Source: Cyclobacteriaceae bacterium (GTDB lineage: Bacteria > Bacteroidota > Bacteroidia > Cytophagales > Cyclobacteriaceae). From it: DNA of 8,350 nt. The translations under genes and the position numbers were made by a program. The notes beneath the pieces are model-generated. The model was not told the origin of the DNA. It worked only from the letters and a program-made list of their open reading frames with translations, and ran no database searches. The DNA lies in assembly GCA_009885605.1 (NCBI GenBank), contig VFKK01000038.1:1-8350 (forward strand). The letters are read 5' to 3'. This document shows, in pieces, positions 6,330-8,350 of this stretch. How positions within the stretch are numbered: position 1 is the first letter of the stretch; each line of letters opens with the position of its first letter.

Positions 6330-6407
6330 CTGGCTCGCGCGTGTCGCTCTTGAAAATTTTACCGTCATTGCGAGGGAGGAATGACCGAAGCAATCTCATT
6401 TATTAGA
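6330..6407 (+). repeat. Dispersed intergenic repeat, copy 2
   Basis: A 78-bp element aligned with 6181-6260. It carries CTGGCTCGCGCGTG, then ACCGTCATTGCGAGG, ACCGAAGCAATCTC and TATTAGA. Its core looks closer to the common form of this repeat than copy 1 does. A third, reverse-strand copy of the core lies at 301-334, so the family occurs on both sides of the gene block in this window. Confidence 0.7.
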
Positions 6408-7046
6408 CTGCTAAATCCCACCATCAACCCCTCCTGTTTTTGGCGATAATTTTTTTAATGATTGAAAGACAGACACCCAAAAATCCGAATTCATTTTCCA
6501 TCATCCAATCCCCCGGATGCACCGGGCGCTACCAATCAAATGTTCCAATGGGAAATCTTTTGGCAAACTCACCAGATTACCTCATCAATTTTTATTTTGG
6601 TTTTTACCTGCATGCTACTAAGCAGATTTCCGGGATTGAACCTACCGTTTGTGATGTTTACTCCTTCTGAGCATTTCCAGATTTCTGTGACAGACTATCA
6701 ATTTTAAGTCAGTTTAGTCAACTACAAAGGAGAAGTATTTTTCTCCCTTTGATGAGGAAGATTAAAGGCCATTAAGAGGATAATTCCTAAAAACAAAAAA
6801 CCAGTGTGGGAGATCTGAATAGAAAATCGAATTTCAAATTACTTTCTAAGAGTTTCAAAAAGAAATTTTTACCTAGTTCTAGGTATTGGAAATGCAGGGA
6901 CTAGGGCTAAAATTTGAAGAGAGATTCGAATTGGTTTGGTACTAATAGATTCACCTTTTCAAAGCAGGTAAATATTGGTTTGAAAGATAATTTAGTCCAT
7001 CTCATCTTGCTTTTAAACAAGGTTTTATCTGATTGATTAGGAAAAT

Positions 7047-7752
7047 ATGTTCACAAAAAAAAATGAAATGAAAAAACCAAACAGACACATAATTTTATTT
7101 GTTTCCTTAGTTACAATATTACTTACCAATTCTTGTATACCGGAAGTTATAACTTCCTCTCCTTTCACGGGAGTTTGGGTCCGAACATTGGGGCCAAGCG
7201 GAGATAGAACTGACTTAGCAATAGGTTTAATTACAGATGATCCTACAAGGGTTTACATGTGCGAAAAACGAGGGTCTACTGCATCAGGATTTTACAAAGG
7301 GTATTTGTTTGATAATACTATTGAATGGGATGCAATTCATCAATTACCCGAAACGGAACTCAGAATTGTTGGATCCCAACTGGAATTTTTTTTATCCATC
7401 AGTTGCAGGGTCTCTTCCTAACTTGTATAATCCTGGTAATTGGTCTGCGGAATGCGGTCCACTTGCGAATAATAACAATGGGATAACAAATGGAAATTTA
7501 ACAACTGGTAAATTTTCTTTTTGGGTTCAAAGTGATTTAGGGTGTGGAAATATTACAGTGGTATTAAATGGAGCAAGTCGAGTAATAAGTAATTATCATT
7601 CCAGCAACCCAGGGTGTAATGTAAACGGTTCTGCAAATTTCGAACTATCAGGAGGAACTTACAACTACACAGCGAGTTGTTCAGGGTATTCTTGGGCTAA
7701 CACAATAACGGTGATTAATGGACAATGCTCGACTAGGCAGTTGACTCTTTAA
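7047..7752 (+). pseudogene. Lipoprotein gene split by a frameshift at a T8 tract
   Basis: Two overlapping reading frames form one protein of about 234 residues if one T is removed from the run of eight T at 7386-7393. As written, the first frame stops at 7421 and the second is open to 7752; joined, the text reads LEFF-YPSVAGS across the run. The N-terminus is a lipoprotein signal (basic KKPNRH, hydrophobic core, LLTNSC), so the intact product would be a membrane-anchored surface or periplasmic lipoprotein. An in-frame ATG at 7068 is an equally good start. The first part (FTGVWVRT ... GNWSAEC) looks like a small beta-rich domain, perhaps lipocalin-like. The last ~85 residues (FWVQSDLGCGNITV ... 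TYNYTASCSGYSW) resemble a small beta domain common in Bacteroidetes secreted proteins that I cannot name. The function is unknown. The break may be a true mutation, phase-variable slippage or a sequencing error. The gene is more AT-rich than those to its left. Confidence 0.75.
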
Positions 7753-7777
7753 AATAATTTAAAATTCAAATTTTTAT

Positions 7778-7873
7778 ATGAACTATAAGCTAAACCTTAA
7801 TATGAGAAAGTTTTATTCGTATTTGCCTATTTTCTTCTCAATTCTTAAGGGACCTTATATTTCAAGGAAATAA
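7778..7873 (+). CDS. Doubtful 31-codon ORF
   Basis: An open frame of 31 codons between the broken lipoprotein gene and the outer-membrane protein gene, ending 13 bases before the latter's start. The peptide has an internal MRKFYSYLPIFFSILKG, basic then hydrophobic, like the start of a signal peptide, but ends in ISRK without a mature domain. It could be a leader, a remnant of a signal peptide or chance. No ribosome-binding site is visible. Confidence 0.18.
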   Translation: MNYKLNLNMRKFYSYLPIFFSILKGPYISRK

Positions 7874-7886
7874 ACAAAAAATTAAT

Positions 7887-8350
7887 ATGATTAGATTTAT
7901 TAGTATAGCTATTATCCTTAGCGTTTTGAATGTTTATCCTTCTTTCTCCCAAACCAATATTGGGAATACGATTGATACTTACGCAGGTGTCAATTCATTG
8001 TTAATGAATCCTGCAAATGTCTCAGGATCCAAAACCAAGTTGGAAATCAACATCTTTTCAGTCAGTGCTTTTGTGGGGAATGACTATTTAAGTGTTGACT
8101 TTAATGATTTGAAGAATATTGGAAATGGATTTGATTTTGATTCTGATGTTTTAAAAACCCCCACCGAACAAAATAATTTCTTTGGAAATGTTGATTTATT
8201 AGGCCCTTCTGTCATGTTCAGGTTAAATGATAAATCAGGTTTAGGGATCAATACCAGAGTAAGGACCTTCTTCAACCTGAATAATATCAGCGGCTTGTTT
8301 TACGAAAGTATATCTGAAGGGTTTGATTTGCAGACAGATTTTCAGACGGA
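7887..8350 (+). CDS. Outer-membrane protein, DUF5723-like (5' part only)
   Basis: The first 154 codons of a gene that continues past the window. Residues 1-22 are a signal peptide (MIRF, hydrophobic core, cleavage probably after SFSQ or before it). The mature part begins TNIGNTIDTYAGVNSLLMNP, the pattern at the N-terminus of DUF5723-like proteins of Bacteroidetes, followed by alternating beta-strand-like segments (LEINIFSVSAFVGNDYLSV, SVMFRLNDKSGLGINTRVR) typical of an outer-membrane beta-barrel. Many members carry an OmpA-like domain further on, which cannot be checked here. A role in the cell envelope is likely; no specific function is known. The ATG at 7887 directly precedes the signal peptide, and an AT-rich leader without a Shine-Dalgarno lies upstream, as usual in this phylum. 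Confidence 0.85.
   Translation, partial: MIRFISIAIILSVLNVYPSFSQTNIGNTIDTYAGVNSLLMNPANVSGSKTKLEINIFSVSAFVGNDYLSVDFNDLKNIGNGFDFDSDVLKTPTEQNNFFGNVDLLGPSVMFRLNDKSGLGINTRVRTFFNLNNISGLFYESISEGFDLQTDFQT

Larger units (their letters stand above)
6011..7046. other. Long gene-free region with repeats
   Basis: About 1 kb between the divergent kinase operon and the broken lipoprotein gene, with no convincing coding sequence; the short ORFs at 6440-6707 overlap in two frames and resemble nothing known. The first ~400 bases hold dispersed repeats (listed separately). From about 6710 the DNA is visibly AT-rich and holds only a small imperfect hairpin at 6725-6751 (CAAAGGAG against CTCCCTTTG) and a short palindrome at 6871-6884 (ACCTAG, TT, CTAGGT). 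Promoters for the kinase operon (minus strand) and the lipoprotein gene (plus strand) must lie within it, but I could not find a clear Bacteroidetes TTTG/TAnnTTTG promoter for either. Confidence 0.65.

Noticed and set aside
6181..6407. CRISPR array
   Set aside because: Only two long diverged repeats of 80 bp and two of 17 bp are present, without regular spacers or cas genes.
6440..6707. Two overlapping plus-strand ORFs of 76 and 81 codons
   Set aside because: They occupy the same DNA in different frames, and neither shows a signal peptide, domain or family pattern.
6725..6751. Hairpin CAAAGGAG / CTCCCTTTG as a terminator
   Set aside because: The stem is bulged, there is no T-run after it on either strand, and no gene ends nearby.
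6960..7046. Bacteroidetes-type promoter (TTTG and TAnnTTTG) before the lipoprotein gene
   Set aside because: TTTG-like words occur, but no TAnnTTTG box at the right spacing was found.
7237..7752. Second lipoprotein frame as an independent 171-codon gene
   Set aside because: Its first ~50 codons overlap the upstream frame and read as a frame shadow; real coding text begins at the T8 run.

Overview
The window looks like chromosomal DNA from a Bacteroidetes (Bacteroidota) bacterium, probably of the Cytophagales (Algoriphagus-like). The reasons are the gene families (a 7TM-DISM histidine kinase with NarL-type regulators, a DUF5723-like outer-membrane protein, a secreted CAP protein), the lack of clear Shine-Dalgarno sequences before starts, and dispersed intergenic repeats with a GTCATTGCGAGG...GAAGCAATCTC core of the kind I associate with this phylum. 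The assignment rests on recognition by eye, not on a search.

Layout. Bases 1-510 hold no convincing gene but contain palindromes and a reverse-strand copy of the GAAGCAATCTC-type repeat. A plus-strand gene at 511-1887 encodes a DnaQ-like (DEDDh) exonuclease fused to a UvrC/Cho-like GIY-YIG nuclease, ending in a four-cysteine cluster like that of UvrC. It converges on a minus-strand gene for a secreted CAP/SCP-domain protein (1994-2662), which starts at TTG. A minus-strand signalling operon follows, read from 6010 down to 2880: a 7TM-DISM sensor kinase, then two paralogous NarL/LuxR-type response regulators. Kinase and first regulator overlap by 8 bp (ATGCCTAA). The first regulator carries a stop codon that appears to cut off the end of its last DNA-binding-domain helix; if read as a sense codon, the ORF would run to the same end point as its paralogue.

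Bases 6011-7046 are non-coding and rich in repeats: two diverged 78-80 bp direct repeats flank a pair of 17-bp repeats. Downstream the DNA becomes visibly more AT-rich. It holds a lipoprotein gene broken by a frameshift at a run of eight T (7047-7752), a doubtful 31-codon ORF, and the first 154 codons of a DUF5723-like outer-membrane protein that runs off the window.

Functionally, the kinase and two regulators form one two-component unit in which one sensor probably addresses two regulators; its signal and targets cannot be read from the sequence. The exonuclease/GIY-YIG gene stands alone and is best read as a DNA-repair enzyme. I see no evidence for a wholly new multi-gene system. The most unusual items are the in-frame stop in the regulator, the T8 frameshift, the two-nuclease fusion with its cysteine cluster, and the repeat clusters.
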